A stretch of DNA of 64,000 nucleotides. It comes from Geomonas silvestris. GTDB lineage: Bacteria > Desulfobacterota > Desulfuromonadia > Geobacterales > Geobacteraceae. The position numbers and the translations under genes are program-made. Location: the NCBI RefSeq assembly GCF_014193515.1, contig NZ_BLXX01000005.1, positions 62,001 through 126,000 on the forward strand, in the 5' to 3' direction. The notes under the pieces are model-generated. The model searched no databases and had not been told where the DNA came from. It saw only the letters and a list, made by a program, of their open reading frames with translations. This document shows positions 35,216 to 43,289 of this stretch, piece after piece. Positions within the stretch are counted from its first letter, which is position 1, and each line of letters starts with the position of its first letter.

Positions 35216-36082
35216 TTACTGCTTCTCGATAACCTCGAGCCCGTTCCAGAGGTTCTTTCTGATCCCTTTCCCGGTGTCGATGGAGAACAGTGGAGCGGTG
35301 AGGATGCGCCCCTGTACCGCGCGTCCCGAGACGGTGGTGATGTCGTAGAGGCGCCAGTCCGATTGGTTCGCCGTCTGGCCGACCGGCAGGGGAGGGCGCG
35401 CACCCGGGTGTACGACGGCGGGCTGGATGCGTAGCAGGTCACGGATAGGCAGTTCCACCTCCTCGCCCCCCGCAGTCAGCACCATGATGGCGTCGTCGGG
35501 GCGGTACAGGTTGAGCCCTACCACGGTGCCGATGATGCTCTCACCCTCGACGCTGGAGCGGACACGGCTCCCTATGGTGAGGCCGGGAGCGGAGGAAACC
35601 TGGCCCGCCTCGATGGAAGCGATCACGCGCAAAAGGAAGCTCTGCCGTCTGCCGCCTGCCTCCACCTCGAAGCTCGGCCCGTTCAACAGGACCCCTTCGA
35701 TGCTCTGCCCCTGGAGCATCTCGAAGCGCAGGATGTTGCTGGTCAGGTGCCGGGGGATGTCCGCCTGCGCGGGGGTGACGAGCATGGTCTCCCCGGTGGG
35801 CAGAATGCGCCGCACGTCCCTGAGTCGCACCAGGCGGTTGCCCGATTTGGGCGTTATGACGGTCAGGGTGTCGGTGTCGGGTACGATCCGCGTCAGGGTC
35901 CCCTCCACGCGCTGGTTCTTCTTCTTGATGATGACCGGCTTGCCGATCTCGATGCCGTCGGCCCAGGACGGGACAGCCCACAGGCAGAGGGCGGTGCAGA
36001 GCAGTCGCGCGACGAGCCGGGCCGGGGCACGCCGGTTGCGGGGTGCGATTCCAACGGCGGGTAGGGCGGTATCGGCTGGCAT
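35216..36082 (-). CDS. exported protein of unknown function in the polysaccharide operon
   Basis: A 288-residue protein. After an Arg-rich n-region of about 25 residues a hydrophobic core ending in SWA suggests export. The mature part is nearly all beta strand, with repeated pairs such as GTLTRIVPDTDTLTVITPKSG, LVRLRDVRRILP, GVLLNGPSFEVEAGG and VELPIRDLLRIQPA, resembling small-barrel (SH3/Sm-like) repeats. No catalytic motif is visible. It stands between the Wza-like exporter gene and the Wzz-like gene and is probably cotranscribed, so it may be an accessory of the export complex. I do not recognise a family. Confidence 0.7.
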   Translation of the reverse strand: MPADTALPAVGIAPRNRRAPARLVARLLCTALCLWAVPSWADGIEIGKPVIIKKKNQRVEGTLTRIVPDTDTLTVITPKSGNRLVRLRDVRRILPTGETMLVTPAQADIPRHLTSNILRFEMLQGQSIEGVLLNGPSFEVEAGGRRQSFLLRVIASIEAGQVSSAPGLTIGSRVRSSVEGESIIGTVVGLNLYRPDDAIMVLTAGGEEVELPIRDLLRIQPAVVHPGARPPLPVGQTANQSDWRLYDITTVSGRAVQGRILTAPLFSIDTGKGIRKNLWNGLEVIEKQ

Positions 36083-36127
36083 GGCGGGTCCTCCTTCGGG
36101 TGCTCCGGTTGACTGAAGCGTGCTGTC

Positions 36128-38269
36128 CTAGAATATGGTCACCAGGACCCCCGCGGAGACGGCGATCTGGAACAGGATCTGGGTGATGTCCTTCAGGTTG
36201 CGCATCCAGGCCACGCGCTCGATCTTCTCGGGGACCACCACCGTATCCCCGGAGCCCAGGCGGGCCCCCGAGCTGAAGAAGCCGCCGCCTGCCTTGAGCG
36301 CGGTGCCGTTGGCCTGCAGGATGAACGTGTTGCCCGGGTCGGCGTTGGGCGTCGCGCCGCCGGCCAGTTCGACGTAATAGCCGCTGTCCCGGTCCTTTTC
36401 GTAGACGAAGGCGCTCTGGTTGTAGACCGAGCCGATCACCTGCACGGTTTTGGGGTCCGACGGGATGGTGATGGTGTCGCCCTGCTCCAGTTCGATGTCG
36501 TAGGCGGAGCCGCGCAAACTGGAAAGCTCCGTGATATTGAGGGCGATGCGTCCCTTGGCCCGGACGGTTTTCAGCTGCTCGATGAACTGCCGCTTCTGCT
36601 CCAGTTCCAGCTGCACCAGCTTGGCTTCCTCGGCGTTCGCCGAGGTGGCCACCTGTGCGGTCCCGGAACCGCTCAACTCCCGCTGCAGCCGTTCCACCAT
36701 CTCGTTGATCTGGCGCTGCTGCTGCTCCTGCACCCTTTCCCGGGAAAACTGGGCGCCGCGCAGGTAGGCCCGGCCGGTAAACCCGCCGGCCCGCTCGATC
36801 AGCGAGGAGAGCGTCTCCCCCTTTTTGAAGGTGTAGGTGCCGGGGAAGAGCACCTCGCCGTTGAGCGTTATGGTCCGGTACAGGCTCCATTCCGGGACGG
36901 TGCGCACCTGCAGGTAATCGTTCAGGCGCAGCGCCACGTTGTGCTTGGGGTCACCCGCCTGGGCCTTGACCAGGTCGACCTGGAAGCGCTCGGTCTGCGG
37001 GCCGGCCTGGGACGCCGTCACCCGGGTCACCTCGGCCTGGTCGAAGGTGTTGTAAAGCAGTCCCCCCGCCCGTGCGATGAGCTCCTTGACCGTGGTCACG
37101 CCGGAGTTAACCCCGTACTCGCCGGGGCGGGCCACCGCGCCGGCGATGGTGACGGTATTGGCCGTGTCGGTTACGGTGAAGATCTGGGCCAGGTCTCCGT
37201 CCTGCAGCAGGAAGTTCTTTGCCGGGTTCTGTTCGATGTCGCGCAGGTCGCCTTCGAACAGAACCCGGAAACTGTGCTCCTCGACCCGCTGCATCTGCAG
37301 CCGCCCGGTGAAGGCGATGCCCGTGATGCCGCCTGCCATCCTGATCAGGTCGAGCAGCCTGGTCTCCCCCTTCAGCTCGTAGATGGCGGGAGTCCTGACG
37401 GTCCCCGCGATGCCGACCAGGGGGCCCACCGGCGGGATGAAGATCACGTCCTCGGGCATGAGCCGGATATCCCGGGACTTGTCCCCCTTGAGCAGGAAGT
37501 CGTAGAGATCGAAGGTGGCCACGGTGCGGCCGTTTCTCTTGACCTGGATGTCGCGCATCGACCCGGTCTTGGAGGGTCCGCCCCCCTCGAACAGGGCGTT
37601 GATGATGCTGGAGAGCGAGGAGACGGTGTAGGCCCCCGGCCTGCGCGCGTTGCCCACCAGATAGACCTGGATGCTGCGCAAGGCACCCATGCTCACGTTC
37701 ATTTCGAAGCCGGAGTAGTATTTGGCGAAGCGGTTGTGCAACAGTTCCTTCAGTTCCCGAAAGCTCAATCCGGTCACCCCGAAGACTCCGGTCTTGGGGA
37801 GGCTTATGGTGCCGTCGTTACTGACGACCACGCTCCAATTCCCTTCGACACGGCCCCAGACCTCGATCCTGATCTCGTCTCCGGGGCCGACCACGTAATC
37901 CGGGCCCACCGGCACCTGGGTGACCGGGGCGAAGGTGGAGGGGGGCCTCTGGAAGAGGTCGTAGCCGAACTGGCCGATTTCGAGGGCTGCGGGTCCCTTG
38001 CCGGTGGCGTATTTTTCGAACGCGGAGCGCTCCGCGGGCTCGCGAGACGCTTCGGTTGGGGGCAGCGAGGCGATTGGTCCGGGGCTCGGGCTGGCAGCCT
38101 TCGATTCCGGCTTGCCGGACTGGGCGGGGGCGCTGCCCGCCGCTCCGGCTGAGGCGCCCGGCGCCTGCCCTGTGCTGGCGCAGGCAGTAAGCGGGATGAG
38201 GAGCATCGCCAGGAGCAGAGTGGCGACAGTCACCAGGGAAGGGTGTCTTTTCACGACGGGTTGCAGCAT
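36128..38269 (-). CDS. Wza-like polysaccharide export protein with SLBB domains
   Basis: A 713-residue outer-membrane lipoprotein. The signal peptide ends in the lipobox LTAC, followed by a Ser/Pro/Ala-rich linker. VGPDYVVGPGDEIRIEVWGR near residue 125 is the Poly_export domain, and then several SLBB repeats follow: VYLVGNARRPGAYTVSSLSS, VGIAGTVRTPAIYELKGETR, VTIAGAVARPGEYGVNSGVT, TLNGEVLFPGTYTFKKGET and VQVIGSVYNQSAFVY. A hydrophobic C-terminus could form the outer-membrane helix. It would form the export channel for the polysaccharide. It is the first gene of the operon; a perfect inverted repeat lies in its leader. Confidence 0.9.
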   Translation of the reverse strand: MLQPVVKRHPSLVTVATLLLAMLLIPLTACASTGQAPGASAGAAGSAPAQSGKPESKAASPSPGPIASLPPTEASREPAERSAFEKYATGKGPAALEIGQFGYDLFQRPPSTFAPVTQVPVGPDYVVGPGDEIRIEVWGRVEGNWSVVVSNDGTISLPKTGVFGVTGLSFRELKELLHNRFAKYYSGFEMNVSMGALRSIQVYLVGNARRPGAYTVSSLSSIINALFEGGGPSKTGSMRDIQVKRNGRTVATFDLYDFLLKGDKSRDIRLMPEDVIFIPPVGPLVGIAGTVRTPAIYELKGETRLLDLIRMAGGITGIAFTGRLQMQRVEEHSFRVLFEGDLRDIEQNPAKNFLLQDGDLAQIFTVTDTANTVTIAGAVARPGEYGVNSGVTTVKELIARAGGLLYNTFDQAEVTRVTASQAGPQTERFQVDLVKAQAGDPKHNVALRLNDYLQVRTVPEWSLYRTITLNGEVLFPGTYTFKKGETLSSLIERAGGFTGRAYLRGAQFSRERVQEQQQRQINEMVERLQRELSGSGTAQVATSANAEEAKLVQLELEQKRQFIEQLKTVRAKGRIALNITELSSLRGSAYDIELEQGDTITIPSDPKTVQVIGSVYNQSAFVYEKDRDSGYYVELAGGATPNADPGNTFILQANGTALKAGGGFFSSGARLGSGDTVVVPEKIERVAWMRNLKDITQILFQIAVSAGVLVTIF

Positions 38270-38639
38270 AGAGATCGTCCCGATGGAGGAATGGCTGAGT
38301 GCATTGGCCCTGCATCCCTATGTGCAGGTATGATTCACATAGGGATGCGGCGGATTGTAAGAGAGAATTCCGTTAACGATTTTGTGTCGTGGGGGGGCCC
38401 GTTATGCTGAAGAAGTATAGCTGGACCTAATCCTTTCTAGAATCGGCGCGTGTCCGATATTGGAATAAGCGGTTTTTATTCAGAGATGAGAGTTCGTCCT
38501 ATGGATTATCTGCGCGAGGTCGTTGCGGAGGGAATAGAATCCGGCGGGTTAACGGTGAGCCGGGAGGTAGGGAGCCTGCCTCCACGGTTGCCGTACTTGG
38601 CGCCCGGCCGCCATGTTCCAAGCAGAACTTGGAGGGATC
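38270..38639. other. regulatory gap upstream of the polysaccharide operon
   Basis: About 370 bases without a supported gene. It carries the inverted repeat at 38312-38348. The stretch around 38355-38480 is more AT-rich and probably holds the operon promoter reading leftward, but I cannot assign convincing -35/-10 boxes. A short rightward frame from 38450 has no ribosome-binding site or homology. Confidence 0.5.
38312..38348 (-). promoter_or_regulatory. perfect 13-bp inverted repeat in the wza-like leader
   Basis: GCATCCCTATGTG (38312-38324) and CACATAGGGATGC (38336-38348) are exact inverted copies separated by 11 bases, 43 bases upstream of the start of the first polysaccharide gene. No T-run follows on the minus strand. 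It could be an operator or a leader RNA hairpin. Confidence 0.65.
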
Positions 38640-38666
38640 GGCACCGGGTACAGGGTACCCGGTGCC
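38640..38666 (-). terminator. perfect 12-bp hairpin after the FKBP gene
   Basis: GGCACCGGGTAC and GTACCCGGTGCC form a 12-bp stem with a three-base loop, 17 bases beyond the FKBP stop codon on the minus strand. There is no U-tract, so termination would be weak or the hairpin may protect the 3' end. Confidence 0.55.
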
Positions 38667-38683
38667 CCGATTTCTTGAGCCGA

Positions 38684-39364
38684 TTAGTCTAGAGGTTTGT
38701 TTTTCTTGACCTCAAGCAGCTCCACCTCGAAGGCCAGCGGGGTACCCGGCAGGATCACATTGGTCACCCCGGCCTCCCCGTAGGCGAGCGTCGCCGGGCA
38801 GACCAGCCTGGCCTTGCCGCCCGCCTTCATCTTCTGCAGCCCCTCTTTCCAGCAGGGGATCATGCCGTCCAGGCGGAACTCCGCCGGGGTGCCGCGCTGG
38901 TATGAGCTGTCGAACTCCTCCCCGGTCGGGAAGGTACCGCGGTACTGCACCTTTACCATATCGGCGGGGCCCGGCGTGGCACCGCTCCCCTCGGCCCGTG
39001 CCAGGTAGATCAGCCCAGAGTCGGTTTTCAGGGCGCCCTTTTCCCGGGCGGCCTTTTCGAGGAACTCCCGGTTCAGCGGTTCCTGCCGTTCGACCTGGGC
39101 CTTGACCCGGGCCCGGGCCAATTGCTGCATCCTTTCGCCGTAGGCGGACATTTCCACCCGGGGCTTGCTCCCCGTGACCCCGTCGCTCATCCCCTGTTTG
39201 ACGATCTCGAGTTCGGCCGGGGTGAGGTTGAATGCGGTGAGCTGACGGGATACCACGAGGCCCACGGCATAGAGGGTGTTTTCGTCATCGTTTTTTGGGC
39301 CCTCCTGGGCCAAGGCGGGAGTGGCGAAAAGGACAATCAGTGCGGCAAGCGCAAATCTGTTCAT
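38684..39364 (-). CDS. exported FKBP-type peptidyl-prolyl isomerase
   Basis: A 226-residue periplasmic folding factor. A signal peptide (ALAALIVLFATPALA) precedes an FkpA/Mip-type N-terminal helical dimerisation domain (about 25-120). The FKBP domain follows, with VKVQYRGTFPTGEEFDSSY, AEFRLDGMIPCWKEGLQKMKAGGKARLVCP and YGEAG then LPGTPLAFEVELLEV. The active-site Tyr, Phe and Asp positions are present. It lies immediately after the multicopper oxidase gene and may assist folding of these large secreted proteins, which is inference. Confidence 0.92.
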   Translation of the reverse strand: MNRFALAALIVLFATPALAQEGPKNDDENTLYAVGLVVSRQLTAFNLTPAELEIVKQGMSDGVTGSKPRVEMSAYGERMQQLARARVKAQVERQEPLNREFLEKAAREKGALKTDSGLIYLARAEGSGATPGPADMVKVQYRGTFPTGEEFDSSYQRGTPAEFRLDGMIPCWKEGLQKMKAGGKARLVCPATLAYGEAGVTNVILPGTPLAFEVELLEVKKNKPLD

Positions 39365-39458
39365 GGATTAGGTTCCTTTTGGGCTAAGGGGGGGGGGAAG
39401 AGAAGGTGCGTCCCCTACGAGCGGCGTACCTTCTTGAATTACCGCAGTTCTTCAAGGA

Positions 39459-42400
39459 TTACCATTTGCCGACGACTGGCTTGTCCCCGGGGATGCCGAA
39501 GGCGAAGATCGCGTCGGTGAGGGGAGTCCAGGCCCCGTTGCCGGTCAGATTCAGATACCACTGGCCGTTTCTGAAGACGCCGAGCTTGGTTTTGCCGCTG
39601 GCGTTCCAGTCTCCGGTAACCGGAATGTCGCCCGGAATGCCGAAGTTGTAGATGACATCCGTGGCGGGCGTCCAGCTGCCGTTGCCGGTCAGGTTCAGGT
39701 ACCATTGCCCGTTTCTGAAGACACCGATCTTGGTTTTCCCGGTTCCGTTCCAGTCGCCGGTCACCGGGATGTCCCCGGCAATGCCGAAGTCGTAGATGAC
39801 GTCCGTTGCCGCATTCCAGATGCCGTTACCGTCCAGGTCCAGATACCATTGATGGTTTCTGAAGACGCCGATCTTGGTGGCCCCGTTGCCGGTCCAGTCC
39901 CCGACCACCGGGACGTCTCCCGCGATGCCAAAGAAGAAGGTTTCGCCCGGATCGAGCGTGTTGTTGCCGTTTAAGTCCAGCCACCAGGTTCCGTTGCCTT
40001 TGTAGGCGCCTGCTTTGGAGGTGCCGTCCCCGGTCCAGTCGCCGCTGATCGGGGTGTCCCCGGCGGCGCCGAAGGTTAGGATCTGGTCGTTGGGAAGATT
40101 AAAGGCATGGTTGCCGTCGCTATCGAGATACCACTGCCCGGCGCCGCGGAACACGCCGAGACGGTCGTTGGGCTTAAGGATAAGCGGCCGCATCAGGTCG
40201 AATTCCTCGTGCCCCAGGATATGGCAGTGCCAGACGTACTCCCAGCCGAAGTTGGTCTGCGGGTTCATGGCCGACACCGGTATGGTGACGTCCAGGGGGC
40301 GCATGCTGTCGGGAATGGTGAAGGGGAGGATGGGTGCGGTCGGCCGCATGGCGACGACGATGTCCTCCATCGGGTTCATGCGTACCGTCTCCTTCCATCC
40401 CATCTCGCTCGGGTCGGGCGCGCTGATGGAGCCGTCCCAGGCGACGCGGTTCACCACCTGGACGTCGGTCAGGTGGAAGTGGATGGGATGGGAATCGATT
40501 CCGTTGTGGGTGACCTTCCAGAGCTGGACCTGACCGTTGCCGATGGTCTCGGTTGCGGGGGCGATGTAGGGAAGCGGCACCGCGGGGGTGAGCCCGTTGG
40601 GCGCCTCGGTGCCCAGCATGGCGCTGATCCGGCCGTAGGTGGGGTCAAAGCCCTCGTTGATCGATTTCCCCTTGAAGGGGACCGACGCGCCGGCAACGGT
40701 CAGTGCGGTGTCGGTCAGCTTCGCGTAGGTGGCCGCCGGCACGATGTGGGCCGGTTGGCCTGCCGTGTAGGCGGTTGCCAGCTTGGCCGGCAGGGTAGTG
40801 AGGTTCACCGTGGTGACCGGCGCCGTGGCGGGGGTCGCAGTTACCCGGAACTGCATGATGGTCCGGGTGTTGGGGCCGAAACCGGCCAGGGTGGTCGGCG
40901 ACCCGCCGCTTAGGGTCTGGTCCGGGTTGCCCGTGTAGTAGTCGTAGCGCGGGTCGCCGCCGGGCAGTGCCGCCGGGGCGTCGTTGTAGAGGATGACGGT
41001 GGAACCCGGGGCCAGGGTCGAGAAGTCGATGAGCACGTCGGCCCGCTCGGCCGGCATCATGAGCAGCGTCTTGTTGGCGACACGCCCCGCCGGGTCGAAG
41101 GTGATCGGCTGGTTGGCAAGCACGACCGGCGCGGGCAATAGACCGCTCTCGGTTCCGATCTGGACCATCTGCGGCCCGGCGTAGAGCGGATCCGGTACTC
41201 CGCCATCCCGGCCGTCGGTGGGCCAGGTTGCCGGGAAGCAGCCAACCGGTGTGGCCGGAGGCACTGCGGCCGGATCACAGGTGCAGTTGGTGGTGACCAG
41301 CGCGCTGCAGAGCTGGCGCGGGATGGCCGGGACCATCTTCACCTCGGTGCAGCTCCCCGCGGCAGTGGCGGCGCCGGCGCAGACGGTGCCGGCTGCCGTT
41401 GACCCATAGTAGAGCTGCAGGTTGAAGGAGCGGTCGTTGGCCGCGTTCAGCAAACGGAACCGGTAGGCCTTGGGCTCGACGGTGACGAAGGGGTAGGCGG
41501 TGCCGTTTACCACCGGCGTGTCCATGAATGCCTCGGGGACCGTGGAGAGCGCAGGAAGAGTGGGGCTGGTGGCGGGTGAGGGGGGCCAGACCAACGGGCC
41601 GTAATCCCAGCGCCCGGTCGGCACCAGGCCGCCTGCAGCCGACTGGTTGGGTTCATAGACGTGCGGGAACCAGAGGTCTCCCGGCGCTCCCCAGGAGGCG
41701 GTGTTCCACAGGGCGTCCTGGACCGCTACGTCGGAGGGGACGAAGGTTTTGTCCTGGATCACCAGCGGGATCCCGTACTTGTATTCGCAGAGTACCGAAG
41801 GGGTGGTCTGGCTGCCGGCGCAGATGTTGGGGATGTCCCGTGCGGCGATCAGGGCCTCCTCCTGCGGGTCGGTGATCAGGTAGCCCGCCGCCTCGCCGGC
41901 ATAGACGTTGAGACGGGTGATGCCGTAACTGTGGTCGTGATAGAACATCATCCTGCCGCTTTGCTGGTTGGTGTAGAAGTAGGTTCCCAGGCCGTCGCCG
42001 GGAGCGGGAGCGGGGATCGACTTGCCCGCGCCGATCATGTCGGGCACGTTCTGGAAGGCGAGCCCCTTCTTGTAGCTGGTCGGGTCGGCCGCCGGGGTGA
42101 TCCACTGGTGTGGCGTGCCGTCGCTGATCCAGGGGGTGTGGCCGCCGTGCAGATGGAGGTCGGCACGGTTTTGCGGATAGAGCTCCGTGGTTCCCAGGCC
42201 GCCGGTGCCGGCTCCCATGACCGTGGTATCCACCGGGAGGAACAGGTTGCCCAGGGCACCCGTACCCAGGAGGTTTTCAAACAGGATGCGCACCGGCTTG
42301 TCTTTGGTGGCGAGGATCAGGGGCCCGAGGTAATGCGGGCTCTGCAGCTTGAGGTCCGTGGCGTTGACCTGGTTGTAACCCCTGAGCCTGGTCGCCTTTG

Positions 42401-42758
42401 CTAGGTCCGTGTGCATCTTCTGGGTGTAGTCCTTGACGCCGATCACGTAGTAGTCCGACCCGGGATAGGTCAGGGTGTCCGGCTGGGCGATCGGTATGTA
42501 GGCGCCCAGGGCATTTTCGTTACAGGTACCGGTTCCTGCCGGGGCGCTTACCGTGCACCCCGGGAGTCCCGCTCCGGGGAGCTTGTCGACGAACTTCCTG
42601 AGGGCCGTGCCGGTGTTGTGGACCACCGCGCCGACCGTATAGCTCCCCTGTGGGCTGTTGGCGTAGTAGGTGCCGCCGCCCGGCCCCGCGTGGGCTGAGT
42701 TGCCGACGGCCAGTGCCAATAAAAGCTGTGACGTGGTAATGAGTCGTGCCTTGTGCAT
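39459..42758 (-). CDS. exported multicopper oxidase with five C-terminal repeats (copy 1)
   Basis: A 1099-residue protein. The ATG at 42758 gives a signal peptide ending in AHA. All four copper motifs are present: HLHGGHTPWISDG (near residue 200), MFYHDHSYGITRLNVYAGE, SHPIHFHLTDVQVV and the type 1/3 motif WHCHILGHEEFDLM with the axial methionine. The oxidase part ends near residue 860. Five units of about 47 residues then follow, of the form TKIGVFRNGQWYLxLxGNGxW...FGIPGDxPVTGDW, resembling FG-GAP/VCBS-like repeats. Overall it resembles MofA/OmpB-type extracellular oxidases linked to Mn or Fe chemistry; the substrate is unproven. A paralogue lies just upstream. Confidence 0.9.
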   Translation of the reverse strand: MHKARLITTSQLLLALAVGNSAHAGPGGGTYYANSPQGSYTVGAVVHNTGTALRKFVDKLPGAGLPGCTVSAPAGTGTCNENALGAYIPIAQPDTLTYPGSDYYVIGVKDYTQKMHTDLAKATRLRGYNQVNATDLKLQSPHYLGPLILATKDKPVRILFENLLGTGALGNLFLPVDTTVMGAGTGGLGTTELYPQNRADLHLHGGHTPWISDGTPHQWITPAADPTSYKKGLAFQNVPDMIGAGKSIPAPAPGDGLGTYFYTNQQSGRMMFYHDHSYGITRLNVYAGEAAGYLITDPQEEALIAARDIPNICAGSQTTPSVLCEYKYGIPLVIQDKTFVPSDVAVQDALWNTASWGAPGDLWFPHVYEPNQSAAGGLVPTGRWDYGPLVWPPSPATSPTLPALSTVPEAFMDTPVVNGTAYPFVTVEPKAYRFRLLNAANDRSFNLQLYYGSTAAGTVCAGAATAAGSCTEVKMVPAIPRQLCSALVTTNCTCDPAAVPPATPVGCFPATWPTDGRDGGVPDPLYAGPQMVQIGTESGLLPAPVVLANQPITFDPAGRVANKTLLMMPAERADVLIDFSTLAPGSTVILYNDAPAALPGGDPRYDYYTGNPDQTLSGGSPTTLAGFGPNTRTIMQFRVTATPATAPVTTVNLTTLPAKLATAYTAGQPAHIVPAATYAKLTDTALTVAGASVPFKGKSINEGFDPTYGRISAMLGTEAPNGLTPAVPLPYIAPATETIGNGQVQLWKVTHNGIDSHPIHFHLTDVQVVNRVAWDGSISAPDPSEMGWKETVRMNPMEDIVVAMRPTAPILPFTIPDSMRPLDVTIPVSAMNPQTNFGWEYVWHCHILGHEEFDLMRPLILKPNDRLGVFRGAGQWYLDSDGNHAFNLPNDQILTFGAAGDTPISGDWTGDGTSKAGAYKGNGTWWLDLNGNNTLDPGETFFFGIAGDVPVVGDWTGNGATKIGVFRNHQWYLDLDGNGIWNAATDVIYDFGIAGDIPVTGDWNGTGKTKIGVFRNGQWYLNLTGNGSWTPATDVIYNFGIPGDIPVTGDWNASGKTKLGVFRNGQWYLNLTGNGAWTPLTDAIFAFGIPGDKPVVGKW

Positions 42759-42831
42759 GGTTTCCTCCTGAGGGGGGTAATGTGCAGTTCTTTTCCCTAG
42801 TGATAGGGGCCGGTGCCGTCGCACACCGGCT

Positions 42832-43224
42832 TCACTGCTGGCTGTCAATGATCGTCTGACGCTTGATTTCCTTCATCCGCTCCACCCTTTGCTTGTCGCG
42901 GGTACGCTGGGATATCGCCGGTTTCGCTGCAGCCGGATCCAACGGTGCAGGTACCTCCGCCTGCTCGGTCCCGGGCGAACCGGTAGCCTGGGGGCCGGTG
43001 GCGGGTGGGACTGCGGGAGCCGGTGCTGGCGCCCCGGCCGGCTGTGGCTCGGGGGCCGGGTTCGAGGAACGCTGCTGCTCGGGGAGCGGTTGGACCGCTG
43101 CACCCTTGCTGTCGCCGTCACAGGTCGCCAGGTAATGGTCCGGAAACTCCTTGACCCGGCAATCGGTGCCGGCAAACAGCAGTTGGGGCAGCAGGACCAT
43201 TCCGGCCGTAAGAAAAGTTTTCAT
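42832..43224 (-). CDS. small exported Pro/Ala-rich protein preceding oxidase copy 1
   Basis: A 130-residue protein with a signal peptide (TAGMVLLPQLLFAG). Two cysteines lie in TDCRVKEFPDHYLATCDGDS just after cleavage and could form a disulfide. A Pro/Ala/Gln-rich linker (about residues 48-100) and a basic, helical tail (RTRDKQRVERMKEIKRQT) follow. No family is recognised. It lies between the two oxidase genes and is probably cotranscribed. A smaller exported protein of similar layout precedes copy 2, suggesting a conserved helper or accessory role. Confidence 0.65.
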   Translation of the reverse strand: MKTFLTAGMVLLPQLLFAGTDCRVKEFPDHYLATCDGDSKGAAVQPLPEQQRSSNPAPEPQPAGAPAPAPAVPPATGPQATGSPGTEQAEVPAPLDPAAAKPAISQRTRDKQRVERMKEIKRQTIIDSQQ

Positions 43225-43289
43225 CGGCTACTCCGGATAAGCACTGGGCGCTGTCTTGCAACAACGCCCAGTTGTTCAAGCTGCAATTG

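Noticed and set aside
38450-38692. Rightward 80-codon frame upstream of the polysaccharide operon
   Set aside because: It reads through the terminator hairpin of the FKBP gene and has no homology.
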